DNA of 64,000 nt from the NCBI GenBank assembly GCA_041390825.1, contig JAWKPF010000004.1, positions 186,001-250,000 on the forward strand, read 5' to 3'. Below, one piece after another: positions 17,627 through 27,169 of this stretch. Source of the stretch: Thermomicrobiales bacterium (GTDB taxonomy: Bacteria > Chloroflexota > Chloroflexia > Thermomicrobiales > UBA6265). Made by a program: the position numbers and the translations under genes. Positions within the stretch are counted from its first letter, which is position 1. Each line of letters begins with the position of its first letter. The notes beneath the pieces were generated by a model. The model did no database searches. It saw nothing but the letters and a program-made list of their open reading frames with translations, and was not told the DNA's origin.

Positions 17627-20371
17627 ATGGAGAGCGCATCGGAAACGCTGAGAGCCGGACCGCTTATGGTGGCGACGAAGTTCCACGCCCCAGTTTGGCG
17701 TCCGGGCTTTGTCTCGCGCCGCCGGCTCGTGGACAAACTCAACCTCGGAGCGGAGCGAAACGTCACGCTGATTTCCGCCCCTGCCGGGTTTGGGAAAACG
17801 ACGTTGCTGGCCGAATGGCTGGCGGACGATGCAACGGGACGGGCCATATCGTGGGTTTCGCTCGATCAGAACGACAACGATCCCGCGCTTTTCTGGGCCT
17901 ACGCCATTTCCGCGTTGCGAGCACAGGAGCGCAACCTTGGGGAACGCGCGCTGACGCTCTTGCGTTCCCTGCAAGCTGCGCCAATCGAGTCCGTGCTGAC
18001 CAGTCTGATCAATGAGCTGTCCGCTTCACCACGCACCTTCGTCCTCGTGCTCGACGATCTGCATACGATCGAGAACCGGGCAATCCATGAGGCGCTCGGA
18101 TTTCTGCTCGATCATCTTCCGCCACAACTGCGGTTGGTCATGACGACCCGGGCAGATCCGCCGTTGAATCTGTCCCGGCTGCGCGCTCGGGGTGAACTGA
18201 ACGAGCTACGCGCCGCCGATTTGCGGTTCACCCCGGATGAGGCGCGCGCATTTCTCAACGATGTCATGGGATTGCACCTCTCCGATGGTGATGTGCGCGT
18301 GCTGGATGCCCGAGCCGAAGGCTGGATTGCCGGCCTGCAATTGGCGGCGCTGTCGATTCGGGATCACGAGGATGCGTCCGGTTTCATCCAGACGTTTGCG
18401 GGCGATCATCGCTATATCGTCGACTACCTGTTGGAAGAGGTGCTGCACCGGCAGACCGAGGACACCCGAGACTTTCTGCTCAGGACCTCGATCCTCGATC
18501 GGTTGAGCGGTCCACTGTGCGATACGGTCACCGGGCAACGGGATGGGGCTGCGCAGCTGGTGGCGCTCGAGCGGGGTAACTTTTTTCTGATACCGCTGGA
18601 CAGCACGCGGACCTGGTATCGATATCACCATTTGTTTGCCGATGTACTCAAAGCGCGGCTGCTGGAGGAGTACCCAGAGCAGGTGGCGCAGCTTCACCTG
18701 AACGCGAGCGAGTGGTATGAGAAGCAGGGGCTGGCCCCTGACGCAATTGGTCATGCGCTGGCCGCCGGCGCCTATGTCAGAGCCGCAGATCTCGTCGAGC
18801 TGACGGCTCGGGAAATGCAGCAACACCGGCAAGAGACCACCATGCTTGGCTGGCTCACCATGGTCCCCGAGGAGGAGATCAGATGCCGGCCGGTGCTTAG
18901 CACGGTTTATGCGGGGCTCCAGCTCTGGAACGGTAAGCGGGACATGGTGGAAGACTGGCTGCGCAACGCAGAGCGGTGGCTCGATGCGATGCGAGATCAG
19001 GCATCCGGCGTCCCTGCCGGGATGCGGGTGGCGGATCAGGACGAGCTCGAACGGCTGCCGGGATCGATCGCGGTCTACCGAGCCGGGTCCGCACTGATAG
19101 ATGGAGATGTCTTCCGCACGATGGAGTTCGCGCGGTCCGCGGACCAGCTCATTCCGGACGATGACTATCTGTATCGCGGAGCCGCGGCCGCGCTCCAGGG
19201 ACTTGCTTTCTGGACGGTCGGCAACCTCGAATCCGCCTATGAGGCGTATGCCAGTGGGATGGCAAGCCTGCGGCGAGGCGGGTACATCATCGATGCCGTC
19301 GGCGGATCCATCGGGTTGGCCGATCTGCGAATTGCCCAGGGTCGGCTTCATGATGCGATGGTGATCTACCAACACGGACTCAATCTGTCCACTGAACATG
19401 GACTTCGGTCGCCCAGTGGCATGGCCGATATGTACGCCGGTATGGGCGAACTCCACCGGGAGTGGAATGATTTGGACACGGCGACGCACCTGTTTGCACA
19501 GAGCGACGCATTGGGAGAGTCCGCTGGTTCTCCGCAGCATCCACATCGCTGGCGCGTGGCTCTGGCCCGGCTGCGGGCCAGTCAGGGAGATTTGGACGGC
19601 GCTATCGCGCTGTTCGACGAAGCGGAGCCCCGGCATGTCAGTGACATGTTTCCGAAGATTCGTCCCATCCCGGCGATGCGAGCACGAATCTGGATTGCGC
19701 AGGGGCGACTGGATGAGGCCTCCGGGTGGGCGCGCGATCAGGGCCTGTTAGTAGACGATCCCATCAGCTACTTGAACGTCTTCGATCTCCTCACGCTGGC
19801 TCGCGTTCTTCTGGCGCAGGGGGCCGAGGTTCGCTCCGAAGCGGACCTTCTGCGCGCGATGCGGCTTCTCGAACGGCTGCGGGACGCCGCGGATGCTGGT
19901 GGGTGGACTGGCAACCTGATCGAGACTCTGATGCTGGAGGCACTCGGTCACCAGCGGCTGGGGAACCTCGATGCAGCGCGCGCATCACTCGACCGCGCGC
20001 TGACATTGGCCGAACCCGGAGGGTACGTGCGCACCTTCGTGGACGAAGGGGAACCGATGCGCCAATTGCTGCGTGAGGTCGCCAGTGGTGGAGGGGGACG
20101 CCGCGCCCAGCGCATCTTGCTCTCCTGGGGCGCGCCGAACCGGCCGGCAGCGGGGCCGGGGATCGCATCTGGACTGGTCGAACCGTTGACTCCGCGGGAA
20201 GTCGAGATCTTGCGCTTGATTGCGGCCGGTCTGCGGAACCAGGAGATCGCCGACCAGCTCTACATCAGCCTGCCAACCGTGAAACGCCACCTCGCCAATG
20301 CCTACGGCAAGCTCGATGTCACACATCGCACGGAAGCGGTTGCCCGGGCGAACGCGCTGGGGATTCTCTAG
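17627..20371 (+). CDS. MalT-type LuxR transcriptional regulator (LAL family)
   Basis: This large 914-residue regulator has an N-terminal ATPase with Walker A at residues 51-59 (APAGFGKTT) and Walker B-like LVLDDLH, a central region of TPR-like helical repeats, and a C-terminal LuxR helix-turn-helix (LTPREVEILRLIAAG, SLPTVKRHLANAYGKL). MalT-like proteins bind ATP and an inducer, oligomerise and activate transcription. ATG at 17627 is preferred because family proteins begin shortly before the segment VATKFHAP; an upstream ATG at 17549 would overlap the divergent promoter region. The inducer is unknown. Its targets may include the DUF998 gene or the MMPL operon. Confidence 0.92.
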   Translation: MESASETLRAGPLMVATKFHAPVWRPGFVSRRRLVDKLNLGAERNVTLISAPAGFGKTTLLAEWLADDATGRAISWVSLDQNDNDPALFWAYAISALRAQERNLGERALTLLRSLQAAPIESVLTSLINELSASPRTFVLVLDDLHTIENRAIHEALGFLLDHLPPQLRLVMTTRADPPLNLSRLRARGELNELRAADLRFTPDEARAFLNDVMGLHLSDGDVRVLDARAEGWIAGLQLAALSIRDHEDASGFIQTFAGDHRYIVDYLLEEVLHRQTEDTRDFLLRTSILDRLSGPLCDTVTGQRDGAAQLVALERGNFFLIPLDSTRTWYRYHHLFADVLKARLLEEYPEQVAQLHLNASEWYEKQGLAPDAIGHALAAGAYVRAADLVELTAREMQQHRQETTMLGWLTMVPEEEIRCRPVLSTVYAGLQLWNGKRDMVEDWLRNAERWLDAMRDQASGVPAGMRVADQDELERLPGSIAVYRAGSALIDGDVFRTMEFARSADQLIPDDDYLYRGAAAALQGLAFWTVGNLESAYEAYASGMASLRRGGYIIDAVGGSIGLADLRIAQGRLHDAMVIYQHGLNLSTEHGLRSPSGMADMYAGMGELHREWNDLDTATHLFAQSDALGESAGSPQHPHRWRVALARLRASQGDLDGAIALFDEAEPRHVSDMFPKIRPIPAMRARIWIAQGRLDEASGWARDQGLLVDDPISYLNVFDLLTLARVLLAQGAEVRSEADLLRAMRLLERLRDAADAGGWTGNLIETLMLEALGHQRLGNLDAARASLDRALTLAEPGGYVRTFVDEGEPMRQLLREVASGGGGRRAQRILLSWGAPNRPAAGPGIASGLVEPLTPREVEILRLIAAGLRNQEIADQLYISLPTVKRHLANAYGKLDVTHRTEAVARANALGIL

Positions 20372-20587
20372 CGCGACATTCCATTTGGTCGACACATGAG
20401 AACGCGGTTGCGGGCGGCTGTGCTGCCGGGCTGAGCCCAATCGCAGGGCGCGAAGAACATGCGCCACGACCGCAACTGCACCGCGGAATTACACCCCCTT
20501 CTGCACCCTTCGGCTGATCTCGCCGGATTGCCGCTTGCCTAGATTGAACGTATGGCGATGACGACTTCGCCATACGGAGGTCAGGCA

Positions 20588-20932
20588 ATGAATGGCACCT
20601 ATCGATTTCTGGTCCGCGGGCATTTGGACGACCGCTGGTCCGATTGGTTCGGAGGATTGGCAATCCAGCGGCTGGGTGACGGGTCGTCCGTCCTGACGGG
20701 AGCGATTGCGGATCAGGCGGCGCTCCATGGGGTGATCGCCCGCATTCGCGATATGGGGTTGCCGCTGCTGGCGGTGGAGCGTGCCGCGGGGTGTGACGAA
20801 CCTGCCGGGGACGCCTTGCCGGGGGCCCGCGGGAGTCCGTTGCGGCTCGGGCGCGCGCACGAGGATTCGACATTCATTGACGGCACTTCCGTACAACCGA
20901 CTACTCTCCAAGGAGACATACGATGCGATTGA
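20588..20932 (+). CDS. Small conserved-looking protein preceding MMPL exporter
   Basis: This 114-residue protein starts MNGTYRFLVRGHLDDRWSDW with GGAGG 7 bases upstream. It has an alpha/beta look (GGLAIQRLGDGSSVLTGAIA, QAALHGVIARIRDMGLPL), then a disordered tail. No family is identified. Its last 10 bases overlap the MMPL gene, so the two are co-translated. A regulatory or accessory role for the exporter is inference. Confidence 0.75.
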   Translation: MNGTYRFLVRGHLDDRWSDWFGGLAIQRLGDGSSVLTGAIADQAALHGVIARIRDMGLPLLAVERAAGCDEPAGDALPGARGSPLRLGRAHEDSTFIDGTSVQPTTLQGDIRCD

Positions 20933-23133
20933 CATTCCCTCCGGCGTCCCTGGCTCGGGGCGCCGCGAACCATCCGTGGCGAACGATCGGCGCCTGGCTG
21001 CTCATGCTGGCAGCCGCGATTGCGCTCATGACTACTTTTCTGGGAAGCGCGCTGACCACGGACGTTACCGGAACACTGACGAACAATCCTGAGTCGATGC
21101 AGGCGGACCAACTGCTGCGCGACCGGCTTGGGAGCGCCGATGCGTCCAATGGTGAGATCGTGGTGGTGCGATCGCCGGACCTGACGGTGGACGATCCCGT
21201 TTATCGCGACTATGTCGAACGGCTGTATGGCGAACTGGTCAGCCTGGGGGACGACATCGTCTCCGAGGGAGCGAACTACTACCTGACGGGAGACGAGTCG
21301 CTGGTGTCCCAGGATCGGCACACGACGCTGATCCCGTTGACGTTCCCGCAGCGGCTGGAGAGCGAGATCCTCCAGGTGCATCAGGTGCTGGAGAACGCGG
21401 AGGGGGGCGATGCGTTCGATGTTTCCATCTCCGGGATGGCCACGCTCGATGCCGAGATCAAAGAGGTTGCCGAGAGCGACCTGGCGAGGGGTGAGGCAAT
21501 CGGGATTTCCGTGGCACTGATCGTGCTCGTCATTGCCTTCGGCGCCATCGCGGCCGCTGTGCTCCCGATCGTAATGGCAATCGTGGCGATCATTCTGGGG
21601 CTGGGCGCTACCGCTGTACTGGGTCAGGTGTTCGATATTCCGTTCGTGGTGCTCAATGTGATGACCATGATGGGGCTTGCGGTTGGAATCGATTACTCGC
21701 TACTGGTCGTGTCGCGCTATCGGGAAGAACGCGCAGCGGGGCGGGAGAAGATCGACGCGATTGCCGCGACTGGCGGAACGGCTGGACGGACCGTGCTGGT
21801 GAGCGGTGTGACGGTGGCGCTCGCGCTCTCCGGACTGCTGATCATTCCCGATGCGAGCAATCGGGCGGTTGGCGCGGGTTCACTGCTGGTCATTCTGGCT
21901 GCGGTATTGAGCACGATGCTGCTCCTGCCGGCGCTGCTGAGCCTGATGGGCGATCGGGTCGATGCGCTGCGGATTCCGCTGTTGCAGCGGCGCGCAACCG
22001 AGGCATCCAGCAGCCGGTTCTGGGACGGATTGACCGGGGCCGTGATGGGGCGTCCGGTGCTCAGTTTGGTGCTTGCCGCGGGGATTCTGCTGGCAGCCGC
22101 CAGCTCGATCGTCGACCTGAATCAGGGCGAAGTTGGTATCGAGGCGTTGCCTGATGGACTGATGTCGAGGCAGGCGTATCTGGTGCTGCAAGAAGAGTTT
22201 GGGTTTGGGCAAGATCTGCCGGCCATGGTGGTCATCGACGGCGATACTGAATCGGCTGCGGTTCAGGGGGCTATCGCCCGTCTCGAGGAGGAAGTCGCAA
22301 CCGATGCCGCGTTTGCGGGCGCGACGCTCACGACCTATCCGGAGGACGATCTTGCCGTCTTGCAGGTGCGGATGGCGGGAGATGCGACCTCCGGGACCGC
22401 CACCGAGGCCATCGAGCGGTTGCGCGATGACTACATCCCGATGGCATTTTCCGATACGCCAGCTACCGCGCTGGTGACTGGCAGATCAGCCCAGATCCTC
22501 GATCTGAACAACGTCACCACGACCTACACACCCATCGTGATCGCGTTTGTGCTCGGGCTCAGTTTCCTGTTCCTGATGGTGGCGTTCCGGTCGATCGTGG
22601 TGCCAATCAAGGCTATTCTGATGAATCTGCTCTCGGTGGGGGCGGCCTTCGGGCTGCTGGTGCTGGTCTTCCAGAAGGGCGTGGGGGCCGAGCTGCTCGG
22701 TTTCCAGCAGGTCGAGGTGATTCAGACCGGGCTCCCGCTCTTCGTGTTCGCCATCCTGTTCGGGCTTTCGATGGACTATCACGTCTTCCTGATCAGCCGG
22801 ATCCGCGAGCGATTTCTGGAGACCGGCGACAACACGGAAGCGGTTGCCTATGGGTTGCGCACGACGGGGCGGCTGATCACGAGCGCGTCGCTCATCATGG
22901 TGGCGGTCTTCGCCGGATTTGCGCTGGGGCGGATGGCGCCGTTGCAGCAGCTCGGTTTCGGATTGGCGGTGGCGGTGCTGGTGGACGCGACGATTGTGCG
23001 CTGCATCCTGGTTCCGGCCAGCATGCGATTGCTGGGAAGCTGGAACTGGTACCTGCCGAATTTCCTGAACTGGTTGCCGGAGATTCGCATGGAACAGTCG
23101 GCTGTCGTCGAGCCGGTGACAGCCGGAGATTAG
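20923..23133 (+). CDS. MMPL-family RND-type exporter
   Basis: This 736-residue membrane protein belongs to the MMPL/RND group, which exports lipids, drugs or other hydrophobic molecules using the proton gradient. It shows the expected layout: one N-terminal span, an extracytoplasmic domain (about 45-190), a block of spans with the family segment MGLAVGIDYSLLVVSRYREE, a second extracytoplasmic domain, and a second block with FGLSMDYHVFLISRIRERF. AAGGAG lies before the ATG. It overlaps the small upstream gene; the LuxR regulator upstream may control both. Confidence 0.93.
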   Translation: MRLTFPPASLARGAANHPWRTIGAWLLMLAAAIALMTTFLGSALTTDVTGTLTNNPESMQADQLLRDRLGSADASNGEIVVVRSPDLTVDDPVYRDYVERLYGELVSLGDDIVSEGANYYLTGDESLVSQDRHTTLIPLTFPQRLESEILQVHQVLENAEGGDAFDVSISGMATLDAEIKEVAESDLARGEAIGISVALIVLVIAFGAIAAAVLPIVMAIVAIILGLGATAVLGQVFDIPFVVLNVMTMMGLAVGIDYSLLVVSRYREERAAGREKIDAIAATGGTAGRTVLVSGVTVALALSGLLIIPDASNRAVGAGSLLVILAAVLSTMLLLPALLSLMGDRVDALRIPLLQRRATEASSSRFWDGLTGAVMGRPVLSLVLAAGILLAAASSIVDLNQGEVGIEALPDGLMSRQAYLVLQEEFGFGQDLPAMVVIDGDTESAAVQGAIARLEEEVATDAAFAGATLTTYPEDDLAVLQVRMAGDATSGTATEAIERLRDDYIPMAFSDTPATALVTGRSAQILDLNNVTTTYTPIVIAFVLGLSFLFLMVAFRSIVVPIKAILMNLLSVGAAFGLLVLVFQKGVGAELLGFQQVEVIQTGLPLFVFAILFGLSMDYHVFLISRIRERFLETGDNTEAVAYGLRTTGRLITSASLIMVAVFAGFALGRMAPLQQLGFGLAVAVLVDATIVRCILVPASMRLLGSWNWYLPNFLNWLPEIRMEQSAVVEPVTAGD

Positions 23134-23145
23134 GTCCGGCCGGAG

Positions 23146-23230
23146 AACATGTGCCCCTCCGATGTGTTCCGAGTTGGGCGACCACGGAGGGTTGCACCTA
23201 CGCGAGGACGTCGGTTCAGGGGCACATGTT
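23146..23230. repeat. 13-bp inverted repeats enclosing a hairpin-repeat copy
   Basis: AACATGTGCCCCT (23146-23158) is repeated in inverse orientation as AGGGGCACATGTT (23218-23230). The 59 bp between them contain a diverged copy of the repeat found at 16.3 kb (ACCACGGAGGGTTGCACC). It could be a transcript end for the MMPL gene or a small mobile-like element. Confidence 0.55.
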
Positions 23231-23337
23231 TCTGAAACTGCTCGAGCGCGGGGAGGGGCGTCTGGCGTCACTCGGTGTGACGAGGAGGCCCCCCCGGTAG
23301 CACGACCGCTGCTCCAGGCGGCCAACCGACGACAACC

Positions 23338-23375
23338 GAAACGCCGGGATTGCGCATGGACGATCCCGGCGTTTC
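23338..23375. terminator. Bidirectional terminator-like hairpin
   Basis: GAAACGCCGGGAT (23338-23350) pairs perfectly with ATCCCGGCGTTTC (23363-23375) across a 12-base loop. It lies between the convergent MMPL and sulfurtransferase genes and is placed to end both transcripts, although T-runs are short. Confidence 0.7.
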
Positions 23376-23395
23376 GCTGTCGATGGGAGGAGCGG

Positions 23396-24238
23396 TTACC
23401 GCTCGATGGGGGCGCCGATGAGGGAGCCCCATTCGGTCCAGGAGCCGTCGTAGTTGCGGACATCGGGGACGCCGATGAGCTCGGTGAGGACGAACCAGGT
23501 GTGAGCGCTGCGCTCACCGATGCGGCAATAGGCGATGGCCGGTTTCTCCTGACTGACGCCTTTGCCGCCGTAGATGGCGACGAGCTCGTCGGCCGGTTTG
23601 AAGGTGCTGTCTTCGGCGACCGCGGTGGCCCAGGGGACGTTTTGCGCTCCGGGAACATGGCCGCCGCGCTGGGCGCCTTCTTGCGGCAGGTTGGCGGGCG
23701 CGAGCAGCTCGCCAGAGAACTCGCCTGGCGAGCGGACATCGATCAGGACGGTGCCGGCATTGCCGATGGTTTCGCGGACGTCGTCACGGTAGGCGCGCAA
23801 CTCTGGCCGAGTGGTGGTGACGGTGTAGCGGGTCTCCGCCACGGTGGTGGGGTCGGTGGTCGTGTCGCCGTCGGACGCGATCCACTTGGCGCGGCCGCCG
23901 TCGAGCAGCTTGACACTGGCATGACCATAGTACTTGAAGAGCCAGTAGGCGAAGGCGGCGAACCAGTTGTGATTGTCGCCATAGAGGATGACGGTGGTGT
24001 CGGGACCGATGCCGGAGCGGGAGAGGAGCTCTTCCCATTCGGATTTGTCCGGGATGTCACGCGCGGGGTGTTGCTGGAGGTCGACCTGCCAGTTCCAGCC
24101 GACCGCGCCGGGGATGTGACCGCTTTCGTAGGCGGTGGTGTCGACGTCGACCTCGACGAGGCGGACATTTTGGTCGGCAGCGTGGGATTTGACCCAAGCG
24201 ACATCGACGAGCGCGTCGGGATTTGCGTAGGTGGCCAT
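23396..24238 (-). CDS. Thiosulfate/3-mercaptopyruvate sulfurtransferase (two rhodanese domains)
   Basis: This 280-residue protein has two rhodanese domains. The first is catalytically inactive in this family; the second carries the active Cys238 in CRIGERSAHTW, the CRxGxR loop typical of sulfurtransferases that move sulfur from thiosulfate to a thiol or cyanide acceptor. Family segments IPGAVGWNW, VILYGDNHNWFA and VLIDVRSPGEFSGE are clear. AGGAG precedes the ATG at 24238. It is a single gene, divergent from the binding protein at 24534. Confidence 0.93.
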   Translation of the reverse strand: MATYANPDALVDVAWVKSHAADQNVRLVEVDVDTTAYESGHIPGAVGWNWQVDLQQHPARDIPDKSEWEELLSRSGIGPDTTVILYGDNHNWFAAFAYWLFKYYGHASVKLLDGGRAKWIASDGDTTTDPTTVAETRYTVTTTRPELRAYRDDVRETIGNAGTVLIDVRSPGEFSGELLAPANLPQEGAQRGGHVPGAQNVPWATAVAEDSTFKPADELVAIYGGKGVSQEKPAIAYCRIGERSAHTWFVLTELIGVPDVRNYDGSWTEWGSLIGAPIER

Positions 24239-24533
24239 GGGTACTCCTCATTGGGACTAGCGCGAATGAATAGTGGAGTTCTCTATCGAAAATAAGAGTA
24301 CCAGATACGCGCAAGCGCGCTCTCGGCGTGAGCGAGCGTCTCTGTGCAGCGCGGTCGATGCTGGGCTGCTCGGTCCGGGATATGCGGGTTCGGCGAATTG
24401 GACTGGTCTTGGCGTGTCAACGCGCACTAGAATGAATTCGTACTAGTTCAGTCGGAATTCGGCTGACGCTGTTGGACACATGCTGCATGCATGTGTCTCT
24501 TGGCCGAGCGTGGCGAGCAGAACGAGGAGTGGG

Positions 24534-25586
24534 ATGAACGTGAAGGGAACCTTGGCCAGCGTTGGGCGGATCACGTTGGCGATGCTTCTGGTGGCTTCGA
24601 TCATGGCGGTGATGCCGGGCGTTGCGGCAGCGCAAGATACGGCGAACGTTGCGCCGGTGGACGATGCGGCGTTGTCGGTCACCTTCGAGGATGGGGTGAT
24701 TCCAACGGTCTTCGGGGATGTGACGTTGCCGGAATCGCGCGAGAAGGTGGTGACGCTCACCGATGGGTCGCTCGATGCCGCGTTGGCAGTGGGTGTGATG
24801 CCGGTCGGGTTGACACGCAGCTCGAATGGCGAAACCGTGGCCACGTATCTGGAAGACGAGCTGCTGGGCGAGCCGGTCTATGTCGGCGGCTGGGGCGAGG
24901 TCGAAGGCGCGGGCACCGACATCGAAAAGATCATCGAGCTGCAACCCGATCTGATCTTCTCCGATCAGTGGTTGCCCGGAGATCAGTACGAGCAGCTGAG
25001 CAAGGTTGCGCCCGTGATCGCGCCGGGCACGATCGAGGTGTCGGGTCCCGACGGACTGCAGCAGTGGGAATACGAGTTGCTGGTCTACGGTCAGGCGCTT
25101 GGGAAGTATGACGAAGCGCATGCGGCCCTGATGGGGTTGCGGCAGCGCGCGGCGGACTATGCCGCAACGTCGGCGCATGCCGGTGAGTCGGTGGTGGTCT
25201 TCCGGCCGCAGCCGGAGTTCGCGGTGGTGATGTCGCAGGGTTGGATCACCGGAAACGTGCTGAGCTGGTCGAGGTTCGTGGGCAATGAGCTGAGTAACAG
25301 CACCCCGTCCCCGCACAGCGGCCGGGATGTCGGATTGGAGCGGTTGGGCGAGCTGGAGGCCGATTGGCTACTGGCGGCCACACGTGATGCCGAGATGAGC
25401 GCCGAGCTGCAGAACTATCTGGAGAATCCGCTCTTTGCGCAGCTTTCCGCGGTGGAGAACGACCAGGTGGTCGAGGTTTCTGGCGATCTCTGGAGCGGCG
25501 CCACTGGAGTGCTGGCGGCGCATGCCATGCTGGACGACATCGAGCGGATCTTTGGCGCGGCCGGGACGGCGACGCCCGCGGCATAG
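24534..25586 (+). CDS. Siderophore/cobalamin-type ABC binding protein (FecB/BtuF fold)
   Basis: This 350-residue exported protein has an N-terminal signal (TLAMLLVASIMAVMPGVAAA) and the class III binding-protein layout. Family segments are VVTLTDGSLDAALAVGV, IIELQPDLIFSDQW, YEQLSKVAPVIAP and VVEVSGDLWSG. It should bind an iron-siderophore complex or a similar ligand. GAGGAG supports the ATG at 24534. No permease or ATPase is adjacent; the next gene is a Fes-like esterase that could release iron from a siderophore. A second such protein is at 55.8-56.8 kb. Confidence 0.88.
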   Translation: MNVKGTLASVGRITLAMLLVASIMAVMPGVAAAQDTANVAPVDDAALSVTFEDGVIPTVFGDVTLPESREKVVTLTDGSLDAALAVGVMPVGLTRSSNGETVATYLEDELLGEPVYVGGWGEVEGAGTDIEKIIELQPDLIFSDQWLPGDQYEQLSKVAPVIAPGTIEVSGPDGLQQWEYELLVYGQALGKYDEAHAALMGLRQRAADYAATSAHAGESVVVFRPQPEFAVVMSQGWITGNVLSWSRFVGNELSNSTPSPHSGRDVGLERLGELEADWLLAATRDAEMSAELQNYLENPLFAQLSAVENDQVVEVSGDLWSGATGVLAAHAMLDDIERIFGAAGTATPAA

Positions 25587-25615
25587 GGAATGGGGCCTGG
25601 GTTCTGAGACGAACG

Positions 25616-25872
25616 GAGCAGGCGGCAGGCGGCATGCGGCACGCGGCAGGCGGCAGGCAGCAGGCAGCAGGCGGCACGCGGCACGCAGCACGCAGCACGC
25701 AGCACGCAGCAGGCGGCAGGCGGCAGGCGGCGGGCGGCAGGCAGCAGGCGGTAGGCAGCACGCGGCAGGCAGCAGGTGGCTGGCGGTTGGGGAGTGATCG
25801 AGACTCGTCTCAGGGCTCAGGGCTCAGGGCTCAGGGCTCAGGGCTCAGGGCTCAGGGCTCAGGGCTCAGGGC
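25616..25872. repeat. Heptanucleotide tandem repeats, two types
   Basis: About 24 imperfect copies of GCAGGCG (variants GCACGCG, GCAGGCA, GCACGCA) run to about 25790, followed by about eight near-perfect copies of CAGGGCT (25812-25872). They fill the gap between the binding-protein and esterase genes; in-frame translation gives repeats such as AAGGRQQ, so upstream in-frame starts for the esterase are rejected. Confidence 0.85.
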
Positions 25873-25885
25873 AGGGAGTTTCACG

Positions 25886-27169
25886 ATGCTGAGCGCGCGG
25901 TTGGAACGGCTTGCGAAGGAGATCGAGGCGGCGGGTGCAGGCGCGCTGGAGCGGTTCTGGGACGAAGTCGCGCAAGCGGGAGCACCGCTGATCGAGGAGG
26001 ATACCGAGCGGGACGACACGCGGGTGGTGACGTTTCTCTGGCGAGCGACTGAGCCGGTGGAGCATGTGGCGCTGATCGAATGGTTCAGCGAGGGGGATTT
26101 TGGCGACAAGTTGCTCGAGCGGTTTGGGGAGACGGATCTCTGGTACCGAAGCTATCGGCTGCGGTCGGATTTGCGGCTCGACTATCAATTCGGGCCGGAC
26201 GATCCGCTGACGCCAAAGCGCGAGGAGCAGGATTGGGAGACGCGCCGCGCTGGGTGGCGGCGCGATCCGCTAAACCCGGATTGGTACTTCGATCCGAAGC
26301 ATCCGGACGATGCGCTTCCCGAGGAGCGCGCGTGGTCGGTGGTGACGTTGCCGAATGCGGAGCCGCAACCGTGGCTCGCGGTGGTTGCCGATGCTCCCGC
26401 AGGGAGTGTGGACCATCATCGATTCGAAAGCGACATCATGGGCAACGAGCGGGATTGCTGGCTCTATCAGCCAGCGAACGGGACCGAACCCGAGGTGTTG
26501 TTGTTGCTTTTCGATGGCGAGCGGGCGATGGGCGCGATGCAGACGCCGCACGTGCTGGACAACCTGATCCTGGCTGGAGCGATTCCGCCAACGGCCGCGG
26601 TCATGATCGGGAATGTCGACCGGGGAGCGGAGCTGCCATGCAATCCGGAGTTTCTTCGGATGCTGGTGGACGAGATGTTGCCATGGGCACGGAGGGAGCT
26701 CGGGCTCGAATGGCTGCCCGATCGGGTGCTTCTGGCAGGGCAGAGCTATGGCGGACTGGCGGCGGCCTATTGCGCGCTCGAACGGCCGGAGGTGTTCAGC
26801 GGGGCGATTTGCCAGTCGGGATCGTTCTGGTGGAAAGCGGATCCGCGAAATGAGCAAGGTCCGGCATTGGTCGTGGGCGACGCTCCGGTGTATGGGTGGC
26901 TCCCGGCGCGGGCAGCAGACGCGGATTGGGCGGAGACGCGGTTCTATCTCGACGCGGGCCGCCTGGAGAACCGGCATTTCGACGATGCGGCGCCGTCGTT
27001 GCTGGTCAGCGTGCGGCACATGCGCGACGTGTTGCGGGCGCGCGGATTCGATGTGACGTATCGGGAGTTTGCTGGTGGGCACGATGTGGTTTGGTGGCGG
27101 TCCACACTGGCGGACGGGTTGATCGCGCTCGTGGGAGGGGGTTCGTGGCTAGTAGTCAGTAGTCAGTAG
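25886..27169 (+). CDS. Enterochelin esterase-like serine hydrolase (Fes type)
   Basis: This 427-residue protein has an N-terminal Fes-like domain (about 1-170, with VTFLWRATEPVEHVALIEW) and an alpha/beta-hydrolase domain with nucleophile Ser in AGQSYGGLAA; the acidic and His residues are probably in the C-terminal part (FAGGHDVVWWR). In known Fes proteins this hydrolyses iron-bound siderophores in the cytoplasm after uptake. The ATG at 25886 follows the repeat tract and has AGGGAG upstream. The C-terminus (SWLVVSSQ) runs into another heptamer tract, so the last residues may be repeat-derived. Confidence 0.9.
   Translation: MLSARLERLAKEIEAAGAGALERFWDEVAQAGAPLIEEDTERDDTRVVTFLWRATEPVEHVALIEWFSEGDFGDKLLERFGETDLWYRSYRLRSDLRLDYQFGPDDPLTPKREEQDWETRRAGWRRDPLNPDWYFDPKHPDDALPEERAWSVVTLPNAEPQPWLAVVADAPAGSVDHHRFESDIMGNERDCWLYQPANGTEPEVLLLLFDGERAMGAMQTPHVLDNLILAGAIPPTAAVMIGNVDRGAELPCNPEFLRMLVDEMLPWARRELGLEWLPDRVLLAGQSYGGLAAAYCALERPEVFSGAICQSGSFWWKADPRNEQGPALVVGDAPVYGWLPARAADADWAETRFYLDAGRLENRHFDDAAPSLLVSVRHMRDVLRARGFDVTYREFAGGHDVVWWRSTLADGLIALVGGGSWLVVSSQ

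Noticed and set aside
25634..25885. 84-codon in-frame extension of the Fes-like gene
   Set aside because: Encodes only heptamer-derived repeats; the ATG at 25886 has a ribosome-binding site and starts the family-like sequence.
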